A stretch of DNA of 35,045 bases, taken from the NCBI GenBank assembly GCA_021300505.1, contig JAJTDQ010000105.1, forward strand, positions 1 to 35,045. The letters run 5' to 3'. A program made the position numbers and the translations under genes. Below, piece by piece: positions 1 to 8,710 of the stretch (positions within the stretch are counted from its first letter, which is position 1; each line of letters opens with the position of its first letter). The notes below the pieces were generated by a model. The model saw only the letters and a program-made list of their open reading frames with translations, did not search any database and was not told where the DNA came from. This stretch comes from Cryomorphaceae bacterium. Its GTDB lineage: Bacteria; Bacteroidota; Bacteroidia; Flavobacteriales_D; Crocinitomicaceae.

Positions 1-448
1 TTTCGCTCTTTGGGTAAATACCCGTGAAATGTAAAATTTTGACCTGAAAATCCACTTGAAATGAGTGCGAGTAAAATGGATGAAGGCCCCACCATCGGTT
101 CAACAGGAATTCCGTTTTGATGCGCCATTGCAACTACTTCAGCTCCCGGGTCTGCAATCCCCGCGCATCCTGCTTCGGATAAAACACCAACGTTATTTCC
201 ATTGCGTAATGCATAGAGTATTTTTGGTAAGTCGTCTACTCCAGCATGTTTTCCCAATGCATAAAACGTGCATTCATCAATAGGGAATTCTCTATCCATC
301 TTCCGCAACAAGCGTCGAGCAGATTTAATCTCTTAACTGCAAAAAATCGAAGTGCTATCGTTTGTTTGATGACGTCATTTGGAATTATGTCTTGAAGTGT
401 TTCTCCTCCGAGTGTATTGGGAATTAAATAAACGGTGCCTGTTTTCAT
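1..448 (-). pseudogene. rsmI: RsmI-like SAM-dependent methyltransferase, frameshifted and cut by the window edge
   Basis: Resembles the COG0313/RsmI family, which 2'-O-methylates a cytidine of 16S rRNA; Bacteroidota carry a shorter RsmI-like paralogue that starts the same way. Reading from ATG at 448, the first ~38 codons give the typical start (TVYLIPNTLG, then IALRFFAV). The frame is lost near 331-337. The rest of the family sequence continues in another frame to the window edge: EIKSARRLLRKMD, ALGKHAGVDDLPKIL, VGVLSEAGCAGIADPG, VGPSSILLALISSGFSGQ. A loss of one base, or of four if the usual VEN triplet is restored, explains the break. The start overlaps the phosphatase stop (ATGA), so the two are translationally coupled. 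The frame that stays open at 448 ends at 236 in unrelated sequence. Family call is firm; whether the frameshift is biological or a sequence error is unknown. Confidence 0.8.
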
Positions 449-906
449 TTGTGCGTCAATGTATGAATGATTTGGTCTGTTGCTCGATCAAGGAGCGAAT
501 AGACTTCTTTAAAGCCTTCATCACCGCCATAATAGGGGTCAGGGACTTCAAGATTTTTACCTGGTTCAATGAGGTCTAATATCAACGTGACCTTCTGCAA
601 GTCTACATTGTTTCGTGCCAATTTGGAAACATTATGTAAATTGTCCTTATCCATGACAAAGATGCTGTCAAAGATGTCGAAGTCTTGTTCTGTAAACTTT
701 CTAGAGCGGAGGTCGCTAATATCCAATCCGAATTGGCTTGCTGTTTTAATCATTCTATGATCTGGTTTATCGCCAGCATGAAGTCCAGATGTTCCAGCAG
801 AATCAACGATGACAGGAAGATTTAATTTTTGAACTTTATCTCGCAGTAAACCATCCGCCAATGGAGATCGACAAATGTTTCCAAGACAAACCATGAGGAT
901 TTTCAT
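445..906 (-). CDS. low-molecular-weight protein-tyrosine phosphatase
   Basis: Cytosolic phosphatase of the LMW-PTP fold that removes phosphate from phosphotyrosine (or arginine) residues. The P-loop CLGNICRS sits at residues 7-14, with nucleophile C7 and R13, as in the CX5R signature. The general acid is D123 in the DPYY motif. At 153 residues the protein is full length for the family and shows no sign of loss. It is the first gene of a pair with the RsmI-like methyltransferase, whose start codon overlaps its stop. A TATCTTTG element ends only four bases before the ATG, which implies a leaderless or nearly leaderless message. The substrate cannot be told from sequence. Confidence 0.95.
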   Translation of the reverse strand: MKILMVCLGNICRSPLADGLLRDKVQKLNLPVIVDSAGTSGLHAGDKPDHRMIKTASQFGLDISDLRSRKFTEQDFDIFDSIFVMDKDNLHNVSKLARNNVDLQKVTLILDLIEPGKNLEVPDPYYGGDEGFKEVYSLLDRATDQIIHTLTHK

Positions 907-910
907 GTTT

Positions 911-918
911 CAAAGATA
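911..918 (-). promoter_or_regulatory. Bacteroidota -7 element (TATCTTTG) before the phosphatase gene
   Basis: The minus strand reads TATCTTTG, an exact match to the Bacteroidota primary-sigma consensus TAnnTTTG. Only four bases (AAAC) separate it from the ATG at 906, so transcription would start at or next to the start codon. No clear TTTG -33 box is visible at the usual spacing. Confidence 0.6.
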
Positions 919-1100
919 ATAAAACGGCTTGGACTTGAGGGCTTGTAAAGCGTTATTCCGTCGAAACCAGTAAATATTCATTGGCTACTCACTTATATTC
1001 ATTTACCTGCGAAAATTCGTTAATTTATTAGGATGTAAACCAACCAATGCGTACCTTAAACGTTATAAGATTATAATGAAACCAAAAATCGATTATTACC

Positions 1101-1970
1101 ATGAGACAATTAAAAATCACCAAGCAGGTAACAAATCGGGAGACGGCGTCTCTTGATAAGTACTTGCAAGAAATCGGTCGCGTTGAGTTGATCACCGCCG
1201 AAGAGGAAGTGGAGCTCGCACGCAAAATTAAAGCAGGCGACAAAGCAGCATTGGAACGGTTAACGAAAGCAAATCTTCGTTTTGTTGTCTCTGTTTCCAA
1301 GCAGTATCAGAATCAAGGACTTTCTCTTCCAGACTTAATTAACGAAGGAAATCTTGGACTAATTAAAGCCGCTCAGCGATTTGATGAAACGCGCGGATTT
1401 AAATTCATTTCATACGCGGTATGGTGGATTCGCCAGTCAATTCTTCAAGCTCTTGCTGAACAAGCGCGCATCGTTCGTTTGCCCTTGAATAAAATCGGGA
1501 CCATCAACAAAATAAATCGTGCCTTTTCGGAATTGGAACAAAAATTTGAACGTCCACCATCTGCGGAGGAACTCGCTGAATTTTTGGAATGTTCAACAGA
1601 GGAAGTGCGTCAATCACTATCAAACACGGGTCGACATATTTCTATGGATGCCCCACTTATTGAAGGTGATGAATCATCTTCGAGTATGTACGATGTGTTG
1701 ACCAACGATTCACTTCCTGGACCTGAAAAGGAACTCGTAGTTGAATCGCTACGAAAAGATATCGAACGATCACTTTCGACACTAACACCTCGTGAAGGTG
1801 ATGTTGTTCGACTTTACTATGGATTGAATGGAAAGCACCCAATGACTTTGGAAGAAATCGGAGAGCGATTTGACCTTACACGTGAGCGGGTGAGACAAAT
1901 AAAAGAAAAAGCAATTCGACGGTTGAAACATGCTTCCCGAAGCCGGATGTTAAAATCATACCTTGGTTAA
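1101..1970 (+). CDS. rpoD: primary sigma factor RpoD/SigA, short Bacteroidota form
   Basis: Housekeeping sigma factor that directs RNA polymerase to TAnnTTTG promoters. At 289 residues it lacks region 1.1 and the non-conserved insert, as Bacteroidota SigA does (typically ~287 residues). Region 1.2 occupies the first ~40 residues ([16 protein letters not shown]). Region 2 follows, with [31 protein letters not shown] and the promoter-melting stretch [13 protein letters not shown]. Region 3 comes next, and region 4 ends the protein with the helix-turn-helix [18 protein letters not shown]. It starts at ATG 1101, immediately before the conserved MRQLKITKQ opening. It is monocistronic and converges on priA. 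No convincing promoter was found in the ~190 bases upstream. This is one of the window's conserved genes that appears fully intact. Confidence 0.97.
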   Translation: MRQLKITKQVTNRETASLDKYLQEIGRVELITAEEEVELARKIKAGDKAALERLTKANLRFVVSVSKQYQNQGLSLPDLINEGNLGLIKAAQRFDETRGFKFISYAVWWIRQSILQALAEQARIVRLPLNKIGTINKINRAFSELEQKFERPPSAEELAEFLECSTEEVRQSLSNTGRHISMDAPLIEGDESSSSMYDVLTNDSLPGPEKELVVESLRKDIERSLSTLTPREGDVVRLYYGLNGKHPMTLEEIGERFDLTRERVRQIKEKAIRRLKHASRSRMLKSYLG

Positions 1971-1989
1971 GCGGGATCGACGTCAACAA

Positions 1990-4365
1990 TTAGTCGAATC
2001 GATTTAAATGAAGGAGCGCTATAAAAAGAGTCAACAAACTTCGCACAACTGGAAACTCTGGACCATTCACCCGCTCATTAAATACAGATCTCAAATTCTT
2101 TGCAAGTTCTGCAGCTGCCTGATCGACTAAATGCTCATCAGAATGTTTCAGCGTGAACTGAATAATCTTGAAGAAAGGTGGATAAAAGAAGTTCTTACGT
2201 TCGATGATTTCACTTTTGTAAAATCCACTATAATCGTGCTCAATGACTTTGCGAATTACCCAATGTTCGGGATCGCCTGTTTGTATAACCACTGTTCCTC
2301 GCTTGCCCTTTCTACCTGAACGACCTGCAACTTGTGACATCAAGTGATAAGACCGTTCAAAAGCTCTAAAATCTGGTCGATTGAGCATCATGTCAGCATC
2401 AAGAATCCCTACCAAACTGACATTGTCAAAATCGAGTCCCTTGCTCACCATCTGTGTTCCGATCAGAATGTCGATTTTCCTATTTTCAAAATCAGTTAAA
2501 ATGGTTTCATAGGCATGTTTGGATCGCGTACTGTCCAAATCCAAACGTTTTATACTTACACCAGGAAAAATCAGTGACAACTCGTCTTCCACTTTCTCTG
2601 TTCCGAACCCAATCATTTTCAAACGATTGCTCCCACATGAACGACAAGTTCCAACCGGAGGTGAGTGGTATCCACAGTAATGACATTTCAATGAGTTCGA
2701 GTGCTTGTGATAGGTCAGCGATACGTCACAATTCGTACATTTAGGTGTCCAATTGCAAATCTCACAGCTCCATAGTGGTGTATATCCACGTCTATTTTGA
2801 AAGAGAATGATTTGTTCCTTTCGATTCAATGCTTCACGCATGTGCTCCACCAAAAAAGAGGTGAAATCCGATTGCATGCTTTTTTGTCTGCGTTCCTTTT
2901 TGACATCAGCACAGAATATTTCGGGGAGTTGAAGTCCACCATAGCGCGCATTCAATTCAACGAGTCCATATTTACCGGTTGTGGCGTTGTAATAACTCTC
3001 CATTGCCGGGGTTGCAGAACCAAGTAAAACTTTGGCTTTGTGGATTGTCGCTAAAACTATTGCTGCGTCACGGGCATTGTATCTCGGAGATGGATCATAT
3101 TGCTTAAAACTAGATTCATGTTCCTCGTCAACGATGATTAGTCCTAAATCTCTAAACGGTAAGAAAACAGCTGAACGTGCACCCAAAACGATTCGGAACT
3201 TGTTTGGGTCGTTTTGTAGTACATGGTTCCAAATTTCAACACGTTCGTTCTGGTTGAATTTGGAATGATATACCCCGATTTGTTCACCGAAATAGGCCGA
3301 TAATCGTTGGATTAGCTGCGTTGTAAGGGCAATTTCGGGCAATAGAAAAAGTACTTGCTTCCCTTTGTCGAGTTGTTCTTGAATCAATTGCACGTACACC
3401 TCTGTCTTTCCAGAACCCGTGACACCATGGAAAAGGGTGACATGATGTTTTTCAAAGGTTTGATGTATTTCGTCAAGCGCAGTTTGCTGTCCTTCGGATA
3501 AGGATTTGAACGATTGATCTCCCAAGCCACTTTTTGTAAATCGCGAAATTTGAACACGCTCCTGGCAAATGATCCCTTGTTTTTCTAAAGTGTTTAAGGT
3601 GGATTGTGAAATCCCTTTGTCGAGGAGTGTTTTGCGTTCAATCGGTTCTATGCCCAAGGCACTGTAATCCCCTTCTTGGAGAATCATTAAAAGTGTTTCA
3701 AGCTGTTGTTTTGCAGAAGGTTTTGCTTCTAAGCGTTGAATATGTCCGTTCAAGACATCCTCCGTTGTGCATTCATCAGAAAGTAAAATATAAACAGCAG
3801 TTTTTGCTGAAAATCGATCCTTCAACGCTTCGACCGAAATCACAATTTTCTTATCGATAAGTCGCTTTATGATTGGCTGAATCGTTTGGATACCAACAAT
3901 TTCTGCAATTTGTTTGAGGTCGAGTTGTTCGCTTATTTCTAGACTCTCAACAATCAATGTTTCGCGTTCATCCAGAGATGTATTGATGAGATCGGCATCT
4001 GGGTGAAGTACCACTTTGGTTTCGCTTGCCAACTTAAAGTTAGCAGGTAAAGCGGCATTCATCACATCGCCAATGGGTGCCATGTAATAATTCGATATCC
4101 ATTGCCAAAACTGATATTGTTCTTGGGTAACAATCGGTTCTTGGTCAAGGAAATGAGCCACATATTTTGCGGTATAAGCTGTTGGAGCAACTTCAGAAGT
4201 GCGAATGGCAATACCAGTAACAAGCTTCGAACGACCGAATGGAACGATCACACGACCACCGATACGAATGGAATCATTCATTTCGAAGGGTACGCGATAC
4301 GTAAATTCAGTGTAGACAGGAACCGGTAGGATCACATCAACAAATAACGTTCTCCGTTCACTCAT
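1990..4365 (-). CDS. priA: primosomal helicase PriA, C-terminus frameshifted
   Basis: Replication-restart 3'-5' DNA helicase that reloads the replisome at stalled forks. The N-terminal 3'-DNA-binding domain covers about the first 110 residues. The helicase core begins with Walker A GVTGSGKT at 314-321 and continues with the DEEH box and PRYNARDAAI. A cysteine-rich zinc insert follows (CEICNWTPKCTNCD, then CHYCGYH and CRSCG), then the C-terminal helicase lobe (GTQMVSKGLDFD, VAGRSGRKGKRG). After GPEFPVV near 2045 the reading frame turns into unrelated sequence and stops at 1990. The expected PriA ending survives in another frame (FVDSFYSAPSFKSIRLIVDV, then DPA) and would stop at 1967, overlapping the rpoD stop tail to tail. 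A loss of roughly 25-30 codons plus a frame change fits. The start overlaps the stop of the upstream lipoprotein gene. Core call is very secure. Confidence 0.95.
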   Translation of the reverse strand: MSERRTLFVDVILPVPVYTEFTYRVPFEMNDSIRIGGRVIVPFGRSKLVTGIAIRTSEVAPTAYTAKYVAHFLDQEPIVTQEQYQFWQWISNYYMAPIGDVMNAALPANFKLASETKVVLHPDADLINTSLDERETLIVESLEISEQLDLKQIAEIVGIQTIQPIIKRLIDKKIVISVEALKDRFSAKTAVYILLSDECTTEDVLNGHIQRLEAKPSAKQQLETLLMILQEGDYSALGIEPIERKTLLDKGISQSTLNTLEKQGIICQERVQISRFTKSGLGDQSFKSLSEGQQTALDEIHQTFEKHHVTLFHGVTGSGKTEVYVQLIQEQLDKGKQVLFLLPEIALTTQLIQRLSAYFGEQIGVYHSKFNQNERVEIWNHVLQNDPNKFRIVLGARSAVFLPFRDLGLIIVDEEHESSFKQYDPSPRYNARDAAIVLATIHKAKVLLGSATPAMESYYNATTGKYGLVELNARYGGLQLPEIFCADVKKERRQKSMQSDFTSFLVEHMREALNRKEQIILFQNRRGYTPLWSCEICNWTPKCTNCDVSLTYHKHSNSLKCHYCGYHSPPVGTCRSCGSNRLKMIGFGTEKVEDELSLIFPGVSIKRLDLDSTRSKHAYETILTDFENRKIDILIGTQMVSKGLDFDNVSLVGILDADMMLNRPDFRAFERSYHLMSQVAGRSGRKGKRGTVVIQTGDPEHWVIRKVIEHDYSGFYKSEIIERKNFFYPPFFKIIQFTLKHSDEHLVDQAAAELAKNLRSVFNERVNGPEFPVVRSLLTLFIALLHLNRFD

Positions 4366-5207
4366 GATGTAAAGTTACAAGAATGATTGCCCCAAATGAA
4401 ATTGTTGACACCAGTGCACGTCACCTCTATGGAATGGAATCTGCGTTGACCGATGGCTGCGTTATTTGTTGTGTTGTCACGTAATAACTCAAAGAAGATC
4501 TTCCCATTAGCAGTGAAAGATACAGATGGCGAACCATCAACAGTTTCTGTTTCACCAAGGTTCCAAACAAAAGATTTAAGAGTGTAGGTACCAGCCACGC
4601 GTTCGTAGAAGTTCACTTTCAACTTTGTGTTAATCACACGAGAATTACCTTTCGCAACAGCAACTCCTGTAGGTATATAGCTTCCTGGATTGTCCGCAAA
4701 CTTGAACTGGAAGTTTTGCAAATCAACGGCGGTTGCAATAACTCCATTCACCAATTTCGTCTCACCATCCACAGTAAACTCGCCACCGTTTACAGAAACG
4801 TGAAGTTTGTAGGTCATTGAAGCATCTAATGGAGCTGAAGCTGAAGTTTTGAAGTAATATACCTTTTGCTCTGGTGCATAGAAGACGCCGTTCTCATCTT
4901 TGTTCTGAATAACAGTATCTTCCAACGTCCATTCGCGGTATACAGTTCCGTTTTTGGTTTCTTGAATCGTTGCATCCACTTGTTGGAAGTAACTGGAATC
5001 AGGAATTTGAGCGATTTGCAATGAATTTCCGGGTCCGATAAATGCACGTGTAATTTTTACATAATGCAAGGTGTCTTGTTGATCTAGAAGTCCAACGATT
5101 ACAGCTGTTTCTTTAAAATCACCCACCAAGTTGATGTCCTCAGAGCAAGAAGAAATGCTTAATGCGACAAGGGCTACTACTGCAAATATGTATTTAAATG
5201 GATTCAT
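4362..5207 (-). CDS. DUF4249-type lipoprotein, possibly shortened at the C-terminus
   Basis: The N-terminal signal ends in a lipobox with C21 (LSISSC), so this is a membrane-anchored lipoprotein. The body has the DUF4249 layout: an opening of the form VIVGLLDQQDTLHYVKITRAF followed by predicted beta strands. DUF4249 proteins are Bacteroidota cell-surface or periplasmic lipoproteins of unknown role, often found near TonB receptors. At 281 residues it is shorter than most members (roughly 300-400). The last dozen residues (after TGVNNF) do not look like a family ending. A neighbouring frame reads FGAIILVTLHHE before a stop inside the priA start, so a frame change near 4385-4400 is possible but not demonstrated. 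The stop overlaps the priA ATG, and a TATATTTG element lies 20 bases upstream of the start. Confidence 0.7.
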   Translation of the reverse strand: MNPFKYIFAVVALVALSISSCSEDINLVGDFKETAVIVGLLDQQDTLHYVKITRAFIGPGNSLQIAQIPDSSYFQQVDATIQETKNGTVYREWTLEDTVIQNKDENGVFYAPEQKVYYFKTSASAPLDASMTYKLHVSVNGGEFTVDGETKLVNGVIATAVDLQNFQFKFADNPGSYIPTGVAVAKGNSRVINTKLKVNFYERVAGTYTLKSFVWNLGETETVDGSPSVSFTANGKIFFELLRDNTTNNAAIGQRRFHSIEVTCTGVNNFIWGNHSCNFTS

Positions 5208-5227
5208 TGGCTTGGGTAAATAGATTT

Positions 5228-5235
5228 CAAATATA
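5228..5235 (-). promoter_or_regulatory. -7 element (TATATTTG) for the DUF4249-priA operon
   Basis: Exact TAnnTTTG match on the minus strand, 20 bases before the ATG at 5207. A TTG lies only ~10 bases further upstream, which is short for a -33 box. Confidence 0.5.
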
Positions 5236-5271
5236 CTGAAATAAACAACGGTGTATATCGAATGATTTACC

Positions 5272-6336
5272 TTAATCGCGGACTTTATTCATACCCATGG
5301 CACGCAACATCCAGTTTGGTAAATATTTGCCTGGTTTTCTGTGTTTTAAATTGATGTACCATCCCCATTTTTTCATGACAGGAACTTTATGTGTTTCCAC
5401 AAACTCAATCCATGTTCCGTCTGGATCTTCGATATACGAGAATCGACCGCCAGCCTCTCCCATGTCAAAAGTGCCTGCACTGTCAACCGTAAAAGGAAAG
5501 CCTTTTGCTTCGCATTCTTTTTGCAATTGGTCCATTCCTTGAATGTCAAAGCAAAGATGGATGAAACCCCAATCTCCCCAAAAACGATTTTCAAAAATGG
5601 CGCGAACGTCAGTGCGGTCAATGGATTGGATGAGCTCAATTTCAGTTGGACCTAATAATTTGGCGAATGGACCTCTACGTTCTGCGCTATGTGTCAATAA
5701 AACTCGACGGTATTTCCCCGTTCCGCCGAAACGATTTAAGTCCTCAAATTCTCCTGTAACGTCTGATTCAATTTGATCGTAACCTAAAATCCCTTGATAT
5801 AAAGCCAACGCCTTGTCGATGTCGCGAACACCAATCACCGTTCCGGCTGCACCACCGCAAAGTGAAGCATGTCCAGAATTGGAGAAATAACCGCGTCCTT
5901 CCACAACTTGAAAGATGTTTCCATTTGGATCCTTGCAGTAAAATGTAGGTTTACCATTCGGTGCGGTATACATATCGCTCAATTCAGGCGCTCCGTTCTT
6001 TTTGAAATAAGCATGACTTTCGGCAACATTTCTTGATTTGATCTTGCAGATATACAAACCGGTATCACCTGGCTGTATGGTGAATGTCGCTTTTTCTGTA
6101 GGACGACTGGTGAACTGCCAGATTTCAAATCCTCCGCCACCTTCCATGCTTAGCGCGAGTGTAGCAGTGCGGGAATGTACTTTTCCGCCGGTATAACGTG
6201 TCATCAGTGGCGCCTCTGCAGCTTCTTCAAAAACGCGAACGTTTACACCAAAAAAGGTGCGGTACCATTTCCAAGCCGCCTGTACATCAGGAACACCGAT
6301 TCCCATTTGCTGAATTCCACAGATAATCTTTTCCAT
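5272..6336 (-). CDS. two-domain VOC (glyoxalase/dioxygenase fold) protein
   Basis: A 354-residue cytosolic protein built from two vicinal-oxygen-chelate modules. The first covers about residues 1-150 (IQQMGIGVPDVQAAWKWYR, then FYCKDPNGNIFQVVEG). The second covers about 165-320 (GTVIGVRDIDKALALYQGIL, GFIHLCFDI, YIEDPDGTWIEFVE). Both carry the paired H/E positions typical of metal-binding VOC folds: H264-type in IHLCFD and E in WIEFVE for the second module. The family includes glyoxalase I, extradiol dioxygenases, HPPD and methylmalonyl-CoA epimerase; nothing seen fixes the substrate. A basic tail after ~325 (KKWGWYINLKHRKPGKYLP) is unusual and may be membrane-proximal. It is monocistronic, with a TATCTTTG element 19 bases upstream. 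It looks complete. Confidence 0.85.
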   Translation of the reverse strand: MEKIICGIQQMGIGVPDVQAAWKWYRTFFGVNVRVFEEAAEAPLMTRYTGGKVHSRTATLALSMEGGGGFEIWQFTSRPTEKATFTIQPGDTGLYICKIKSRNVAESHAYFKKNGAPELSDMYTAPNGKPTFYCKDPNGNIFQVVEGRGYFSNSGHASLCGGAAGTVIGVRDIDKALALYQGILGYDQIESDVTGEFEDLNRFGGTGKYRRVLLTHSAERRGPFAKLLGPTEIELIQSIDRTDVRAIFENRFWGDWGFIHLCFDIQGMDQLQKECEAKGFPFTVDSAGTFDMGEAGGRFSYIEDPDGTWIEFVETHKVPVMKKWGWYINLKHRKPGKYLPNWMLRAMGMNKVRD

Positions 6337-6355
6337 AAACTTAGTTCAATGAGCG

Positions 6356-6363
6356 CAAAGATA
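6356..6363 (-). promoter_or_regulatory. -7 element (TATCTTTG) for the VOC gene
   Basis: Exact TAnnTTTG match on the minus strand, 19 bases upstream of the ATG at 6336 and just past the end of the patatin gene. It gives the VOC gene its own promoter. Confidence 0.55.
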
Positions 6364-6374
6364 ATATTGTTGGC

Positions 6375-8648
6375 TTAACGAATCGCTCTTTCATTAAACA
6401 GAACGTACCCAAAACTTAACTGAAAACTGAATGGTGTTTCCTGTTTTGGAAAGTAATTCACGGTGGCCCGTATTGGCCCAGCAAATGAATGGTAAATAAT
6501 GGATGCCGATGACATGTAGGTCTCTCCTTTAAAGGGTTTTGAATAGCCGAAAGTACCATCGCTATTTTGCTGAAGTGTGACAAACGGCTGATAGAAATAA
6601 CCGTCGAAGCGCAAGTCAAGGTCCTTACGAGGCGATAAAATTGCATTGATTCCTACTCCAAGGTACTGTGGAGAACGGTATTCCTTGAAGAAATGCGTTT
6701 CGGCATCTGGAACCAAAGAAAATGAAGACAATGTGAGCAAAGAGGCCGTGTAATTGGTAAAAAGCGACTGGCTATTAAAGACTCCCTTACCATGAATACC
6801 AAAGTGAAACATAGGTTTATCAATGAAGAAACTTTGGAATTCTGCATTTAGGTTAATCCAACTATGTTGATTTTCAACAACTTCATCTGTCTGAGAAGTA
6901 GTGCCTGGTAGATATTTTTCATTTCCTGTAACATATCGTGCTTTGAAAATGAAATAATGTCCTGAGCTTGCAAATTGCTTGCGGTTTAATGAGTTCTGTA
7001 CAAATTGCCAGCTGTATGTAAATCCGTTGAAGTTGGTAATATCCGATGTGTCTTTATTGCTGAAGTTCTCTGTTTGATAATAGTCGTCTTCTAACATGAA
7101 ATAGCGTGCATCAAAGGTGCTTTTACTGTTGTTACCAATTGGATGATCAAAACGTGCGCCGTAGTACATTTCGTTTTGTATAAGAAATGAGGGTTTTACG
7201 TCCTCAAAGAAGGTTGCAAAACTTCGGAAGTAATCCCAACGATTCATGGTAAAATAACCAGAAAGAGAAACGGGATAAACAGAAGGGATATCGACAGTGT
7301 ATTCGAGCTTAGCTGAACCATAGAATTTTCCAAAGTACGAGGAAGCTCGAATCGCTGAAGCTGTCTTACCAATAAAACGATAAGTTAAGCCCAAAAATCC
7401 AGTATTTACTGGTCTTGATGAGAAATGCCCGCCAACTTCTAACTTAAATGCTTTTGATTTTTTTGCTTCAGGATTCAGTTTATAGGTAGTGTCTTTCAAG
7501 GAAATCAATGGGTATAAAAACGTAAGTTGGCTTGTGGCATTAAGCCGATAATAGCGGTTTTCGAGTTGTCTTAATGAAAGCACTTCATTTTTCCGTTCTC
7601 GGATGAGTGATGTAGAGACAAACTCTACTGGGCGCTTGTAATTTGAGGTGGTTGTAATTTCACTTACTTTCAATGGGACAATTTTCTCACGAAATGCTTT
7701 TCGTCGTGCCGCAAGTTCTTCGGGAGTCACGCGACGTTCAACATGCATGGCAATGGAGTCTAGGTACAACAACGCATTTTGATAGCCATTTTCTATTGCC
7801 AACTTAACATCCTCGAATTCAAAGGTGGACACATCAGTTTTTGGTTGAATAATAATTCCAGCATCACAAGGCAGGTTATAGTCCGAGTAAGAGACAAGCA
7901 TGTTGGTCAGCTGGCTGATGAGGTCGTCTTCAGATGGTGGTTTTGCATTGTTTGAAACGTTGCTTCCAATGATGTAGTCAGGGTTGAAATCGTTATACAT
8001 CACATTTGCGGGGAAATTGTTGTACAGCCCACCATCGAACATTAGGGTTCCATTAACCCGAATTGGAAACAGATAAAATGGGAAGGTCATCGATGATCGA
8101 ACAGCTTGATTCAGTGGGCCTTCATTAAATACGACACTTCTTTTATTTACGATGTCACTCGCTACACAGCGGAAGGGAACAAATAAGCTGTCGAAATCAT
8201 TGTTATAGGAAGCTCCTGTGGTTCCTAATATTTTAAGCATTTCAAAATCAAGGAAAGCTGAAGAAATAAAGTTGGTGGGCAATGACTTTTTAATGATACT
8301 ATCGCCTGAAAAGGAAATGTCGACCATCGAAGCATTGTACTCCTGCTCTTTGTAAAGGAACCGTTGAGTGCTCTTCAATTTTCCCAAAGTCATGAGTTGA
8401 AAATCATCACTCAATACGTAGGCTTCAATTTCTTCAAGACTAAAGCCACTTGCATATAAGGACCCAACAAGTGCTCCTGCTGATGTCCCTGTGATGTAAT
8501 CGATAGGGATCCCTTTTTCTTCCAATGCCTTGAGTACGCCAATGTGTGCAAGCCCGGTTGCACCACCACCACTCAAGACCAGACCAACCTTTTGCGCATG
8601 CGAAAATCCGCTCCAAAGCAAGAGGCATAGGCAGAAAACATAGCGCAT
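6375..8648 (-). CDS. patatin-like phospholipase fused to a POTRA/outer-membrane barrel
   Basis: Autotransporter-like lipase of the type Vd (PlpD) plan. A signal peptide (residues 1-18, ending FSHA) is followed by a patatin domain with oxyanion loop SGGGATGLAHIG at 26-37, nucleophile elbow GTSAG at 54-58 and catalytic Asp in DGG at 205-207. After ~residue 330 a POTRA-like linker leads into a C-terminal barrel of alternating aromatic strands resembling the surface antigen/Omp85 fold, ending RAIR. It should hydrolyse membrane lipids at or outside the outer membrane. The frame is open to a TTG at 8678, but ATG 8648 is preferred because it begins directly with the signal peptide. At 757 residues it is full length for the Bacteroidota family. 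It diverges from the methyltransferase gene. Confidence 0.9.
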   Translation of the reverse strand: MRYVFCLCLLLWSGFSHAQKVGLVLSGGGATGLAHIGVLKALEEKGIPIDYITGTSAGALVGSLYASGFSLEEIEAYVLSDDFQLMTLGKLKSTQRFLYKEQEYNASMVDISFSGDSIIKKSLPTNFISSAFLDFEMLKILGTTGASYNNDFDSLFVPFRCVASDIVNKRSVVFNEGPLNQAVRSSMTFPFYLFPIRVNGTLMFDGGLYNNFPANVMYNDFNPDYIIGSNVSNNAKPPSEDDLISQLTNMLVSYSDYNLPCDAGIIIQPKTDVSTFEFEDVKLAIENGYQNALLYLDSIAMHVERRVTPEELAARRKAFREKIVPLKVSEITTTSNYKRPVEFVSTSLIRERKNEVLSLRQLENRYYRLNATSQLTFLYPLISLKDTTYKLNPEAKKSKAFKLEVGGHFSSRPVNTGFLGLTYRFIGKTASAIRASSYFGKFYGSAKLEYTVDIPSVYPVSLSGYFTMNRWDYFRSFATFFEDVKPSFLIQNEMYYGARFDHPIGNNSKSTFDARYFMLEDDYYQTENFSNKDTSDITNFNGFTYSWQFVQNSLNRKQFASSGHYFIFKARYVTGNEKYLPGTTSQTDEVVENQHSWINLNAEFQSFFIDKPMFHFGIHGKGVFNSQSLFTNYTASLLTLSSFSLVPDAETHFFKEYRSPQYLGVGINAILSPRKDLDLRFDGYFYQPFVTLQQNSDGTFGYSKPFKGETYMSSASIIYHSFAGPIRATVNYFPKQETPFSFQLSFGYVLFNERAIR

Positions 8649-8710
8649 TATTGGGTTCAAATTCGTTCTTTTGTACAAAGTAAAAGGAAATTAATCATAA
8701 AAAGGCAAAG

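Noticed and set aside
907-1100. promoter for rpoD
   Set aside because: The region is A/T-rich but no TAnnTTTG with a sensible -33 partner was found.
8649-8678. N-terminal extension of the patatin gene to TTG 8678
   Set aside because: TTG start, ten extra residues in front of an otherwise perfect signal peptide; ATG 8648 is better.
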